The translations under genes and the position numbers were made by a program. Shown here piece after piece: positions 1-7,787 of a stretch of DNA of 64,000 nucleotides. The stretch is from positions 434,001 to 498,000 of the forward strand of contig NZ_CP108370.1 in the NCBI RefSeq assembly GCF_035953295.1. The letters run 5' to 3'. Under the pieces are notes generated by a model. That model was not told the origin of the DNA and ran no database searches. It saw only the letters and a program-made list of their open reading frames with translations. This stretch comes from Streptomyces sp. NBC_01335. Lineage in GTDB: Bacteria; Actinomycetota; Actinomycetes; Streptomycetales; Streptomycetaceae. Positions within the stretch are counted from its first letter, which is position 1; each line of letters begins with the position of its first letter.

Positions 1-2
1 CG

Positions 3-506
3 CGCGCCCTGATCGCGGTCGCCGTCGTGGCGCTGTGGTGGCGCGGGGCCCGGATGCTCGCCGGCTGGATCGCGGCGGCCATGCTCTTCTCCGCCCTCCT
101 CCAGCAGGGCATCAAGGCGGCCGTGGGCCGGGACCGCCCGCACTGGCAGGACCCGGTGGACTCCGCGCAGTACGCGGCGTTCCCATCGGGCCACGCGATG
201 TCGGTGACGGTGGCGGGCGGCCTGCTGCTGTGGCTGCTCTGGCGGGCGCGGCCGGCAGCGGTGCTCCGCGACGCCGCGGTCCCGGTGGCCCGCGTCTCCT
301 GGGCGTGCGTCGCTCTGGCGGCGGTCTCGGTGGTGGGCGTCTCCTTCACCCGCGTCTACCTGGGGGTGCACTGGCTCTCGGACGTGGTGGCCGGGGTGCT
401 GCTCGGGGTGAGCGTGGTGGCGTTCTCGGTCGCGGGTCACACGGTGGTCCGCGCCCGGTCGGGCGGCGGCCGGGACCGGGCGGGGAATTTGTCACACCGA
501 TCCTGA
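3..506 (+). CDS. PAP2-family phosphatase, membrane-bound (5' end outside window)
   Basis: The frame is open to the left window edge, so the N-terminus is missing. A GTG at 27 is an internal candidate start, but coding continues upstream. The C-terminal 160 or so residues carry the three PAP2 phosphatase signatures in order: a K-x(6)-RP motif (KAAVGRDRP, about residue 30 from the GTG), PSGH (53-56) and an R-x(5)-HW-x2-D motif (RVYLGVHWLSD, about 108-118). Hydrophobic segments lie between them, as expected for an integral membrane lipid phosphatase such as phosphatidylglycerophosphate or undecaprenyl-pyrophosphate phosphatase. The family is known to dephosphorylate lipid phosphates at the membrane; the substrate cannot be told from sequence. 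The next gene starts 19 nt downstream. Confidence 0.85.
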   Translation, partial: RALIAVAVVALWWRGARMLAGWIAAAMLFSALLQQGIKAAVGRDRPHWQDPVDSAQYAAFPSGHAMSVTVAGGLLLWLLWRARPAAVLRDAAVPVARVSWACVALAAVSVVGVSFTRVYLGVHWLSDVVAGVLLGVSVVAFSVAGHTVVRARSGGGRDRAGNLSHRS

Positions 507-525
507 GCGCGGCAGGATCGGCCCC

Positions 526-1239
526 ATGACGATCAAGGGCGTGCTCTTCGACTTCTCCGGGACCCTCTTCCGCATCGAGTCGGTCTCCTCCTGGCTCCGC
601 GCGGTCTTCGACGAGCAGGGCACGAAGACCGACGAGGAGAGCTTCGACCGGTACGTGCGGGAGCTGGCGGAGGCCGGAGCACTGCCGGGCGGGCCGAGCC
701 CCGTGCGCGTACCGGCCGCGCTGGCCGAGGCGTACGCGGCGCGCGACGAGAGCGCCGCGCTGCACCGCGCCGCGTACTCGGGGCTTGCGCGCGAGGTCGA
801 GCTGCCCGGCGAGGGGACGCACGACGCCCTCTACGCGCGCCACATGTCGCCGGACGCCTGGCTCCCCTACCCGGACGCGGCCGAGGTGCTGCGCGGTCTG
901 CGGGCGAACGGCACGGCGGTCGGGGTGGTCAGCAACATCGGCTGGGACCTGCGCCCGGTCTTCCGGGCCCACGGGCTGGACGAGTTGGTGGACACGTACG
1001 TCCTCTCCTTCGAGCACGGTGTGCAGAAGCCGGACGTGCGGCTCTTCCGTACCGCCTGCGAGCGCCTCTCCCTGCGTCCCGAGGAGGTGGTGATGGTCGG
1101 TGACGACCGTCACGCGGACGGCGGCGCCGCCGCGCTGGGGTGCGGGGTGCGCTTCGTGGACCACCTGCCGGTGACCGAGCGGCCGGACGGGCTGCGGCGT
1201 CTGGGGCTGGTGGCACAGGCGGGTGGCGAAGCGGTGTGA
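526..1239 (+). CDS. HAD-superfamily hydrolase
   Basis: A protein of 237 aa with the HAD (haloacid dehalogenase-like) core. Motif I is FDFSGTLF with the nucleophile Asp9. The second motif I aspartate, normally the general acid in phosphatases, is Ser. Motif II is VVSNIGW (Ser near residue 131), the Lys motif is QKPDVRLF, and motif IV is MVGDDRHADGGAA with the acidic pair for Mg2+. A cap region lies between motifs I and II. Phosphatase or dehalogenase-type hydrolysis is known for the family; the substrate is unknown. The changed motif I suggests either a non-phosphatase HAD or a weak one. The ATG at 526 lies 19 nt after the PAP2 stop, so co-transcription is likely. Confidence 0.85.
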   Translation: MTIKGVLFDFSGTLFRIESVSSWLRAVFDEQGTKTDEESFDRYVRELAEAGALPGGPSPVRVPAALAEAYAARDESAALHRAAYSGLAREVELPGEGTHDALYARHMSPDAWLPYPDAAEVLRGLRANGTAVGVVSNIGWDLRPVFRAHGLDELVDTYVLSFEHGVQKPDVRLFRTACERLSLRPEEVVMVGDDRHADGGAAALGCGVRFVDHLPVTERPDGLRRLGLVAQAGGEAV

Positions 1240-1329
1240 GGCACGTCGGGTGTGAGGTGCGCCGGGGTGTGAGATGTCCCGCCCGCTCTGCGGCCGGATC
1301 GCCGGATTCGGGCCCGTAGCCTGGTGGAC

Positions 1330-1515
1330 ATGTCCCGTCCTTTCACTCCGTCCCGTTCCGTCCGTCCTGCCGCGGTGATCAACCAGGAGATCCGCGATCT
1401 GCTGCAGCGCTCGGACGGCCCCGTGCTGTCCGCCTCGGACGAGGCGACGTACCAGGGGCTGCTGGTCGAATGGGCCGCCGCGACGGGGACGAGCGCCCGG
1501 CGGACGGCGGCCTGA
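1330..1515 (+). CDS. Small conserved-type hypothetical protein (61 aa)
   Basis: A short frame with typical Streptomyces third-position G/C bias. The product is basic at its N-terminus (MSRPFTPSRSVRPAAVINQE) and then has a probable amphipathic helix (IRDLLQR) and an acidic middle (SASDEATYQGLLVEWAAA). There is no signal peptide or membrane segment. I chose ATG 1330; a GTG at 1324 would add two residues. It sits alone between the HAD gene and a GNAT gene on the same strand. The function is not recognisable. The helix-rich C-terminal half would suit a small cytoplasmic partner or adaptor, but that is only a guess. Confidence 0.6.
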   Translation: MSRPFTPSRSVRPAAVINQEIRDLLQRSDGPVLSASDEATYQGLLVEWAAATGTSARRTAA

Positions 1516-1571
1516 GCCGTCGGCCGGGCCCGGGCGCACCCCCACGTCGGGCCTGCTGCGATGATTCCGGG

Positions 1572-2087
1572 ATGAACGACCGGCCTGCTCTCCGCACCCT
1601 GCGCCTCCCCGGCGCCGAAGTCTCCGCCGCTCACGGCCTCACCGCCCTCCTCACCGCCTACCATCTGCGCACGGAGGAGGAGAAGGGTCTGGAGGTCACG
1701 CGTCCGGAGGACCTTCCCGAGCGGTATCTCTCCGAGATCCGGTCACCGGCCACCGCGTTCGCCGGTGACCTCGTCCTGCTGGCCCTCGACGACGAGACCG
1801 CCGTGGGGTGCGCGATCCTGACCGCCCCCGACGGCGACGGGCGCTCGGAGATCAAGCGGCTGTGGGTCGGCCCCGCCTTCCGTGGCGGCGGTGTGGCGTC
1901 CGGTCTGCTCCGGGAGGCGCTCGCCGCGGCCGAGGGGAACGGCGTCCGCGCGGTGCGGCTCTCCGTCTGGAACTGGCGGGCCGGCGCGATCGCGTTGTAC
2001 GTCCGCCACGGCTTCGCCGCCGTCGAGTCCTGGGAGGACCGGCGCGAGCTCGTCTGCATGGAGCATCCCCTGAGCTCCGGAAGCTGA
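1572..2087 (+). CDS. GNAT-family N-acetyltransferase
   Basis: A protein of 171 aa. The acetyl-CoA binding motif A of the GNAT fold is clear: a strand (IKRLWVGPAF) followed by the pyrophosphate loop RGGGVASGLLREAL, which fits R/Q-x-x-G-x-G/A. A typical motif B follows near the C-terminus (AIALYVRHGFAAVESWED). The N-terminal 60 residues are less typical and probably form the substrate pocket. The family transfers an acetyl group from acetyl-CoA to an amine; no substrate can be assigned. ATG 1572 follows the stop of the small upstream gene by 56 nt. Transcription probably stops at the two inverted repeats that follow the gene. Confidence 0.85.
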   Translation: MNDRPALRTLRLPGAEVSAAHGLTALLTAYHLRTEEEKGLEVTRPEDLPERYLSEIRSPATAFAGDLVLLALDDETAVGCAILTAPDGDGRSEIKRLWVGPAFRGGGVASGLLREALAAAEGNGVRAVRLSVWNWRAGAIALYVRHGFAAVESWEDRRELVCMEHPLSSGS

Positions 2088-2089
2088 TC

Positions 2090-2122
2090 TGACTCCGGCG
2101 ATCCCCTGCGCCGCCGGAATCA
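2090..2122. terminator. Inverted repeat just after the GNAT stop
   Basis: The 11-nt arms TGACTCCGGCG (2090-2100) and CGCCGGAATCA (2112-2122) pair with one mismatch around an 11-nt loop. The repeat starts 2 nt after the GNAT stop codon. It is likely a first terminator stem, backed by the stronger one at 2199-2230. Confidence 0.5.
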
Positions 2123-2198
2123 GCGGGTCCAGCATCGCCCCGCACCGCTCACCGGTCAACGCATTACTCCGTCCCCGCCGCGTGCCGGGCGACGCGGT

Positions 2199-2230
2199 GC
2201 GGTCCGCCGGGTCTGGACCCGGCGGACCGC
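2199..2230. terminator. Bidirectional terminator between convergent genes
   Basis: Perfect inverted repeat with two 15-nt arms (left arm GCGGTCCGCCGGGTC) and a 2-nt spacer. It sits between the GNAT gene (+) and the LVIVD gene (-), which converge here. There is no U-tract, as is usual for high-GC actinobacterial terminators. Confidence 0.75.
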
Positions 2231-2272
2231 GTGACGGCTGCTTCTCCTGTGCGCCACCGATGTGGCGGCAGG

Positions 2273-3766
2273 TCAGCGGGCGAAGTAGTCGGGCTGTGTC
2301 TGGACGTTCAGCTCGTCGGTCCGGACCCGCTTCGCGGGGTCGGTCCGACGGTCGTGCAGGGCGAGGACGTCCAGGCCCTTCGCGATGTCGTTGGAGTAGA
2401 TGTAGCCGTTGTAGTAGTACGCCGACCAGGGTCCTGCCGTGGTGACGGCGTCGAGGTTGACGGGGCCGCGCTCGAAGTAGGCGATCTCCTCGGGCTTGCT
2501 GGAGTCGGTGAAGTCCCAGACGGAGATGCCGCCCTGGTACCACGCCTGGACCATCAGGTCCCGGCCCTTGACCGGGATGATCGAGCCGTTGTGGGCGACG
2601 CAGACCTCGACGTCGGCCTGGTAGCGGCCGATCTTGAAGTAGTTGCGGAAGACGAGCTTGCGCTGGTCGCCCTTGCCGACGATGTCGTAGATGCCGTCGG
2701 CGCCCCGGTTGGGTCCGGTCCGCTCGTTGCAGGTGGCCGCGCCGCCGCCGCCGAGCTCGTCGGTGAAGACGACCTTGTCGGCGTCCTGGTTGAAGGTGGC
2801 CGAGTGCCAGAACGCGAAGTTCACGTTGTCCTGCACCCGGTCGATGATCTTCGGGTTGGCCGGGTCCTTGAGGGAGAACAGCAGGCCGTCACCCATGCAC
2901 GCGCCCGCCGCGAGGTCCTCGGAAGGCAGCACGGTGATGTCGTGGCAGCCGGTGGTCTTGGCGACACCGGGGTTCGCCGGGGCCCCCGGGTTGCCGCCGT
3001 CCGGGAAGAGCACCGGGAAGTTGACGATCCGGGCCTCCTCGGGCGCCTTGCGCGGCACCTTGATGACGGAGATGCCGTCGTGCGGCGGTTGGCAGTCCGG
3101 GAACGCCTCGTTGGGCGAGTACGAGGACACGTACACGTACACGTCGTTGCGCTTCGGCACGATGGTGTGGGTGTGCGAGCCGCAGGCCGTCTCGACGGAG
3201 GCGACGTACTCCGGGTGGCGCTTGTCGCTGATGTCGAAGACCTTGATGCCCTCCCACGAGGATTTCTCGGTGGCGGGCTGGGTGGTGCTGGCACAGGAGT
3301 TGTCGTTGCGCGAGGAGTCGGTGGAGAGGAAGAGCAGGTCCCCGGAGACCGAGATGTCGTTCTGCGAGCCGGGGCAGAGCACCTGGGCGACGGTCTTCGG
3401 CTTCTTCGGGTTGCTGATGTCGAAGATGCGGAAGCCGTCGAAGTTGCCGGCGAAGGCGTACTTGCCCTGGAAGGCCAGGTCCGTATTGATGCCCTGCAGC
3501 GCGTCCTTCGGCACGTTGACGAGGTGCTCGATGTTGTCGCTGTGGACGATCTCGTCGACGCCGGGTATGTCGCCGCTCGCGATGGCCGCCTCGGCCTGGG
3601 CGCGGGTGTCGGACGACACGGTCGCGGCCGCGCTCGTGGTGGTGTCGCCGGGTTCGGGTGACGCGACGGCGCTGGTGGCTGTCAACAGCGTCGCGAGGAG
3701 TCCGGCCGTGGCGGCTGCCACGCCCAGTCGTCTCCGTCGCACGCGGGTGGTGTGCAACAAGGTCAC
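2273..3766 (-). CDS. Secreted LVIVD-repeat beta-propeller protein
   Basis: A protein of 497 aa. The N-terminus has a twin-arginine-like basic stretch (RVRRRRLG) and a hydrophobic core ending in AVASPEP, so it is a probable signal peptide with cleavage near residue 35. The mature part carries LVIVD-type repeats, for example FDGFRIFDISNPKKPKTV, IKVFDISDKRHPEYVASV and GISVWDFTDSSKPEEIAYF, expected to fold as an extracellular beta-propeller. GTG 3766 is the likely start, with GGAGGA a few bases upstream. It is divergent from a DUF305 lipoprotein gene, an arrangement I regard as typical of Streptomyces. That suggests the two exported proteins act together at the cell surface; no enzymatic residues are evident. 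Confidence 0.85.
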   Translation of the reverse strand: MTLLHTTRVRRRRLGVAAATAGLLATLLTATSAVASPEPGDTTTSAAATVSSDTRAQAEAAIASGDIPGVDEIVHSDNIEHLVNVPKDALQGINTDLAFQGKYAFAGNFDGFRIFDISNPKKPKTVAQVLCPGSQNDISVSGDLLFLSTDSSRNDNSCASTTQPATEKSSWEGIKVFDISDKRHPEYVASVETACGSHTHTIVPKRNDVYVYVSSYSPNEAFPDCQPPHDGISVIKVPRKAPEEARIVNFPVLFPDGGNPGAPANPGVAKTTGCHDITVLPSEDLAAGACMGDGLLFSLKDPANPKIIDRVQDNVNFAFWHSATFNQDADKVVFTDELGGGGAATCNERTGPNRGADGIYDIVGKGDQRKLVFRNYFKIGRYQADVEVCVAHNGSIIPVKGRDLMVQAWYQGGISVWDFTDSSKPEEIAYFERGPVNLDAVTTAGPWSAYYYNGYIYSNDIAKGLDVLALHDRRTDPAKRVRTDELNVQTQPDYFAR

Positions 3767-3944
3767 TTCTTCCTCCCTTGATGCCGTTCGGGGTCGAACG
3801 GTTCTCGGTCCCCCGGAAGTATGGCTTATTCCATGTACACATCAACAGTTGGCAACAGAGACGTAATGAATGATTTTGATCAACGTGGCGCGGAAGCATG
3901 CTAGTTGTTGGTCATCAACACTCCCCCGGGCAACGGAGGCCGCC
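3767..3944. promoter_or_regulatory. Divergent promoter region with repeated ATCAAC motifs
   Basis: 178 bp between the divergent LVIVD and DUF305 genes, clearly richer in A+T than its surroundings (3820-3925). The hexamer ATCAAC occurs on the plus strand at 3841, 3879 and 3914, roughly 35-38 nt apart. A short inverted repeat GTTG...CAAC surrounds the last copy. It probably holds both promoters and one or more operator sites; no -10/-35 pair could be fixed with confidence. Confidence 0.45.
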
Positions 3945-4607
3945 GTGCTGTTCGACCGACAGACGTTCCGCCCGCGCACGGCGGCCCTGGCCGTGGCCGT
4001 GATCGCCGCCGTGTCCGTACTCGCCCTCTCCTCGTGCGACGCGGACGACGACACGTCGTCCCGCAAGACCACGGGCCAGAGCGTCGTCGCCCCCGGGAAG
4101 CCCGGCGAGAAGGCCAGAACCCTCACGGCGGAGGAAGCACGGAAGGAGGCGGTCACCGACACCCCGAACTCCGCCGACTTCCAGTACGTGCAGAGGATGA
4201 TCCACCACCACCAACAGGCCCTCGTGATGACGGATCTGGCCGCGCAGCATGCCACTTCGCCCTCGGTGCGCCGGCTCGCGGAGCGCATCTCGGCCGGGCA
4301 GAAGCCGGAGATCGAGGCCATGCGAGGTTGGCTGAAAGACAACGACGGCGAAGAGCGTGCGGCACACGATCACGCCGCGATGCCCGGCATGGCGACCGAA
4401 GCGCAGCTGGCGCGCCTGAAAGCCGCGCGGGGCAAGGCGTTCGACCAGCTCTTCCTCACCCTGATGATCACCCACCACCAGGGGGCCATCACGATGGCCA
4501 CGGCGGCTCTCACCGACGGCAACAACGTCCGGGTGGAGGAGATGGCCACCGACGTCGCCGCACAGCAGGCCGCGGAGATCGACCGGATGCGGGCGCTGCA
4601 GGCCTGA
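3945..4607 (+). CDS. DUF305 lipoprotein with Met/His-rich motifs
   Basis: A protein of 220 aa from GTG 3945, which has GGAGG 5 nt upstream. A longer frame from 3870 has no ribosome site. The N-terminus is a lipoprotein signal: basic residues, the hydrophobic stretch AALAVAVIAAVSVLAL, then the lipobox LSSC. The mature part is a DUF305 (ferritin-like helical) domain with two related segments, QRMIHHHQQALVMTDLA and LMITHHQGAITMATAAL, plus an AHDHAAMPGM stretch. His and Met at these positions suit copper or other metal binding. DUF305 proteins are commonly found with copper-handling genes, so a role in extracellular metal binding is an inference. It is divergent from the LVIVD propeller. Confidence 0.85.
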   Translation: MLFDRQTFRPRTAALAVAVIAAVSVLALSSCDADDDTSSRKTTGQSVVAPGKPGEKARTLTAEEARKEAVTDTPNSADFQYVQRMIHHHQQALVMTDLAAQHATSPSVRRLAERISAGQKPEIEAMRGWLKDNDGEERAAHDHAAMPGMATEAQLARLKAARGKAFDQLFLTLMITHHQGAITMATAALTDGNNVRVEEMATDVAAQQAAEIDRMRALQA

Positions 4608-4647
4608 CCCGGCGCCGGGAGGAGAGTGCTCGCGCCCGCCGTGCGCC

Positions 4648-5064
4648 CTACCGTGCCGGTCGGGGACCCGGAAGTCGTGCGGCTTCCTCGCCGGCCGCCC
4701 GCAGGACGCTGTCGAGCAGGCCGGGGAAGAGCTTCTCCAGGTCGTCGGCGCGCAGTTCGTTCAGCTTCGCGGTGCCCCGGTAGATCTGGTGGATGACTCC
4801 GCTCTCCCGCAGCACACGGAAGTGGTGCGTCAGGGTGGACTTGGCGACCGGGAGTTCGAAGTACGAGCAGGCCAGCCCGGCCGAGGCGACGGCCATCTGC
4901 CGGACGATGCGGAGCCGTATCGGATCGGACAGAGCGTGCAGCACGTGTTCGAGCCGGATGTCGTCCAGCGCGGGATGGGCGAGCACACGGGCACCGCCGG
5001 CCGCCGTAAGGCGCCCCCGGGTGAGGGAGGCGGCAGGGACGACGGTGTCGCTGGCGGGGGTCAC
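4648..5064 (-). CDS. ArsR-family winged-helix transcriptional regulator
   Basis: About 138 aa. The centre of the protein has the ArsR helix-turn-helix pattern: HVLHALSDPIRLRIVRQMA, then a divergent stretch with SYFELPVAKSTLTHHFRVLRESGVI as recognition helix and a wing (HQIYRGTAKLNEL). No clear metal-binding Cys pair is present; one Cys lies at ACSYF. It may therefore sense something other than a metal. I chose GTG 5064 because GGAG lies 6 nt upstream; GTG at 5121 or 5076 would give a longer N-terminus. It is transcribed in the same direction as the upstream methyltransferase, 67 nt away, and converges with the DUF305 gene. Confidence 0.85.
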   Translation of the reverse strand: MTPASDTVVPAASLTRGRLTAAGGARVLAHPALDDIRLEHVLHALSDPIRLRIVRQMAVASAGLACSYFELPVAKSTLTHHFRVLRESGVIHQIYRGTAKLNELRADDLEKLFPGLLDSVLRAAGEEAARLPGPRPAR

Positions 5065-5131
5065 GGTGGGCTCCACTTCGTCCGAAGGTCTCCATGGTAC
5101 GAAAGCCGCGGGGGCGGCCACGCGGTGCGGG

Positions 5132-5983
5132 TCATCGCGCGGTGGCCACCACGAGCCGGGCCCGTGGGCTGCCGTCCGGGCGCGTGCCCAGGTCCGTCAG
5201 GGGGCTCAGGCGCACCGAGAATCCGGTGGCCGCGAGGTCGGTGAGCACGTCGGGCAGCCGGAACGTGCGGTAGTACATGACGAAGCGCGGGCGCCACAGG
5301 GCGTTGCGCACGCGCATCGCCGCATCGAACCCGAGGAGCGTCCAGTACGCGCGCGAGCCCAGGGCGGGCGGGGCGCCCACCGGGAAGACGAACTGTCCGC
5401 CGGGCCGGAGCGAGGCGTGCACCTGGGCGAAGAGCGCGGGGCGTTCACGCGGCAGGAAGTGGCCGAACGCGCCGAGGCTCAGCGCGAGATCGAAGGCCGG
5501 CGCGAAGGGCAGGGCCCTGGCGTCGGCCCGCACCCAGTCGACCACGGGGCCGGGCTTGACTGCCGGGGCCTCCGTTGCTCCTGCCTGGGCCTCCACACCT
5601 CCTGCCTGGGCCTCCGCGCCTCCCGCCGGGGTCTGGCTCGCTCCGGCCGCGGCCTCGGTCCTTCCGCCCGGGTCCGCCGTCGCATCCGGCAGCGAGGACC
5701 GGGCGACGGCGAGCATGCCCGCGCTGAAGTCGACGCCGGCGACCCGTTCGTGGCACACCTGGCGCAGCACGCCGATGCCCGCGCCGGTGCCGCAGCAGAC
5801 GTCCAGCCCGCGGGCGAACGGACCGAGCGGCCGGAGTCCCCCGGTCACCGCGTCGAGGACGCGGTCCGGGGTGCGGTAGGGCGAGTGGTCGAATTTCGGG
5901 GCGAGCAGGTCGTACCCGCGCTCGGTCGAGGAGAGCGCCTGGACGGCGAGTTCACGGAAGGTGGGGCCCTGTGTGGTAGGCAT
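5132..5983 (-). CDS. SAM-dependent class I methyltransferase with a repeat-built insert
   Basis: 283 aa from ATG 5983. SAM motif I is LDVCCGTGAGIGVLRQV, followed by the acidic motif II strand (VAGVDFSAGMLAVA) and a DWVRADARALPF segment (motif III). The family methylates small molecules or lipids; the substrate is unknown. Between motifs II and III lies an Ala/Gly/Glu-rich stretch of about 30 residues (GGAEAQAGGVEAQAG and similar), encoded by a 21-bp tandem repeat at 5561-5644. A surface loop of this kind is not part of the conserved fold and probably arose by slippage. The C-terminal half (ARAYWTLLGFDAAMRVRNALWRPRFVMYYR) resembles methyltransferases that act on hydrophobic substrates, but this is not decisive. 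Confidence 0.85.
   Translation of the reverse strand: MPTTQGPTFRELAVQALSSTERGYDLLAPKFDHSPYRTPDRVLDAVTGGLRPLGPFARGLDVCCGTGAGIGVLRQVCHERVAGVDFSAGMLAVARSSLPDATADPGGRTEAAAGASQTPAGGAEAQAGGVEAQAGATEAPAVKPGPVVDWVRADARALPFAPAFDLALSLGAFGHFLPRERPALFAQVHASLRPGGQFVFPVGAPPALGSRAYWTLLGFDAAMRVRNALWRPRFVMYYRTFRLPDVLTDLAATGFSVRLSPLTDLGTRPDGSPRARLVVATAR
5561..5644. repeat. 21-bp minisatellite inside the methyltransferase gene (4 units)
   Basis: Four tandem 21-bp units at 5561-5581, 5582-5602, 5603-5623 and 5624-5644. Units 2 and 3 differ at 3 positions; units 1 and 4 are more diverged. The period is seven codons, so copy changes keep the frame. Confidence 0.8.
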
Positions 5984-6093
5984 CGCGGCCAGCCTACCGA
6001 GGAGCCCGCCTCTCCCCCGGCCTCCGCGCCTGCCGGGAGGTGCGGACGGGGTTCCCCGGCCCGGCGGTGCGGGCCGGGGAATCCTCGTACGGG

Positions 6094-7191
6094 TCAGACC
6101 GAGCGGCCGTACTGGTTCGGGACCCGGACCTCGCCGCCCAGTTCGCGCGCGGCGCTGCGGGCGAAGTAGGGGTCGCGCAGCAGTTCCCGGCCGATGAGGA
6201 CGGCGTCGGCCTGCCCGTCGGCAAGGATCTTCTCGGCCTGCACCGGCTCGGTGATGAGGCCGACCGCGGCGACCGGCAGACCGGTCTCGGTGCGGACGCG
6301 CTCGGCGAAGGGGACCTGGTAGTCGGGGCCCACGGGGATCTCGGCGCGGGGCGCGTTGCCGCCGGTGGAGACGTCGAGCAGGTCGACGCCGTGCGCCTTG
6401 AGGTCGCGCGCGAAGCGGACCGTGTCGTCGCCGGTCCAGCCTTCGCGGGGGTCGTCCGCGTTCTCGGTGAGCCAGTCCGTGGCGGAGATGCGGAAGAAGA
6501 GCGGCAGCTCCTCGGGCCACACCTCCCGTACCGCGTCCACGACTTCGAGCGCGAAGCGGGTGCGGTTCTCGAAGGAGCCGCCGTAGGCGTCGGTGCGGTG
6601 GTTGCTGTGCGGGGAGAGGAACTCCCCGATCAGGTAGCCGTGGGCGCCGTGGATCTCGACGACCTGGAAGCCCGCGGCGAGCGCACGCCGAGCGGCGTCG
6701 GCGAACTGCCGCACCACGTCCTTGATCTGATCCACCGTCAACTCAGTGGGGACGGGGCTCCCTTCGTCGAACGCCAGCGGGCTGGGCCCGAGAGGCTGCC
6801 AACCGCCGTCCGCCTCGGACACCGCGCCGCCACCGAGCCAGGGCGCGTCGGTCGACGCCTTGCGGCCGGCATGTCCGAGCTGGACGCCCGAAATCGTCCC
6901 CTGGGCGGCCAGGAAGGAGGTGATCTTCCGGAACGCCACCACCTGGCGGTCGTTCCAGATGCCGAGGTCGGCGGGGCTGATACGGCCCTCGGGGCTGATC
7001 CCGGTCGCCTCCACCAGGATGAGCCCGGTGCCGCCGACCGCACGGGAGGCGTAGTGCGCGAAGTGCCAGTCGTTGGGTACGCCGGCGTCCGGGCCGGTCG
7101 GTGCCGCGCTGTACTGGCACATCGGCGGCATCCAGACGCGGTTGGGCACGGTCACCGACCGCAGGACGTAGGGCTCGAACAGGGCGCTCAC
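6094..7191 (-). CDS. Old Yellow Enzyme family NADH:flavin oxidoreductase (YqjM-like)
   Basis: 365 aa TIM-barrel FMN enzyme. The segment RVWMPPMCQYSA contains Cys25, the flavin-tuning cysteine of the thermophilic-like/YqjM subclass. The substrate-binding and barrel motif VVEIHGAHGYLIGEFLSPHSN and the following YGGSFENRTRF are intact, as is the phosphate-binding C-terminal part (DAVLIGRELLRDPYF). The family reduces activated C=C bonds with NAD(P)H; here the physiological role is probably detoxification of electrophiles such as quinones or enones. GTG 7191 starts the frame. A 7-8-7 inverted repeat lies 60 nt upstream, a likely operator for an unlinked or neighbouring repressor. Confidence 0.9.
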   Translation of the reverse strand: MSALFEPYVLRSVTVPNRVWMPPMCQYSAAPTGPDAGVPNDWHFAHYASRAVGGTGLILVEATGISPEGRISPADLGIWNDRQVVAFRKITSFLAAQGTISGVQLGHAGRKASTDAPWLGGGAVSEADGGWQPLGPSPLAFDEGSPVPTELTVDQIKDVVRQFADAARRALAAGFQVVEIHGAHGYLIGEFLSPHSNHRTDAYGGSFENRTRFALEVVDAVREVWPEELPLFFRISATDWLTENADDPREGWTGDDTVRFARDLKAHGVDLLDVSTGGNAPRAEIPVGPDYQVPFAERVRTETGLPVAAVGLITEPVQAEKILADGQADAVLIGRELLRDPYFARSAARELGGEVRVPNQYGRSV

Positions 7192-7250
7192 GCCGGACTC
7201 CGTTTCGCTGGCACACGACTGCGCCGCCGGGCGGGAGGCGCCGACGACGT

Positions 7251-7272
7251 TAGTACGAGATCCACCGTACTA
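7251..7272. promoter_or_regulatory. Candidate operator upstream of the Old Yellow Enzyme gene
   Basis: Perfect inverted repeat TAGTACG-N8-CGTACTA, 60-81 nt upstream of the GTG at 7191. The position and the A/T-rich half sites suit a dimeric repressor overlapping the promoter. No regulator gene is divergent here, so the protein that binds it is unknown. Confidence 0.5.
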
Positions 7273-7382
7273 CGACGATCGGCGAACTAAGGAGGGGGCC
7301 TTACGGCGTTCATACAGCCGTTCACGCAGGGACGCGTGCAGCGGTTCACCCAAGGGGCACGTTTCCGCGCCCAGCCCCAGCC

Positions 7383-7787
7383 CTACCCCTCACCCCTCAG
7401 CCGTCGCCGCAGGGTGATCGGCGTCGTGGCGTCGTAGACCTGCGTCCAGCTCCGCCCACCCCCGGACGTCCAGGTGACATGGACGCTCGCCCCGTCGCCC
7501 CTGGCGCTCTCCACGGTCATCACGCGGGGGCCGTCCCGCACGTCACCCCGGAGCAGCTCGCCCGCAGTCACGGTGACGGGGCCGGCCGGACTGGCGCGCT
7601 CCACCAGGTCGGCGGCGGCGAGGAGCGCCGCCGCCAGTTCCCGGGCCGCCACCGGGGTGCACCCGAGGTCGAGGCGTCCGTCCGGGGCCACGATCCTCAG
7701 CCCGACCCGGAGCGGATCTCCCGGAGTGTCGGGCTCCACATCCCAGGCCGCCGTACGCCCCTCGGCATCCTCGAACCCGCTGCTCAT
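7383..7787 (-). CDS. Hypothetical protein (134 aa)
   Basis: A small soluble protein, start ATG 7787. It begins MSSGFEDAEGRTAAWDVEPD and appears to be mostly beta strands with one helix (AARELAAALLAAADLVERA) and a basic end (ITLRRRLRGEG). There is no signal peptide, no membrane segment and no recognisable motif. Codon bias is normal for the genome, which is why I accept it. The 264-bp gap to the divergent BNR-repeat gene should hold its promoter. No function can be given. Confidence 0.65.
   Translation of the reverse strand: MSSGFEDAEGRTAAWDVEPDTPGDPLRVGLRIVAPDGRLDLGCTPVAARELAAALLAAADLVERASPAGPVTVTAGELLRGDVRDGPRVMTVESARGDGASVHVTWTSGGGRSWTQVYDATTPITLRRRLRGEG

Noticed and set aside
3870..3944. 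Longer start for the DUF305 protein
   Set aside because: No ribosome site at 3870; the lipoprotein signal and GGAGG fit GTG 3945.
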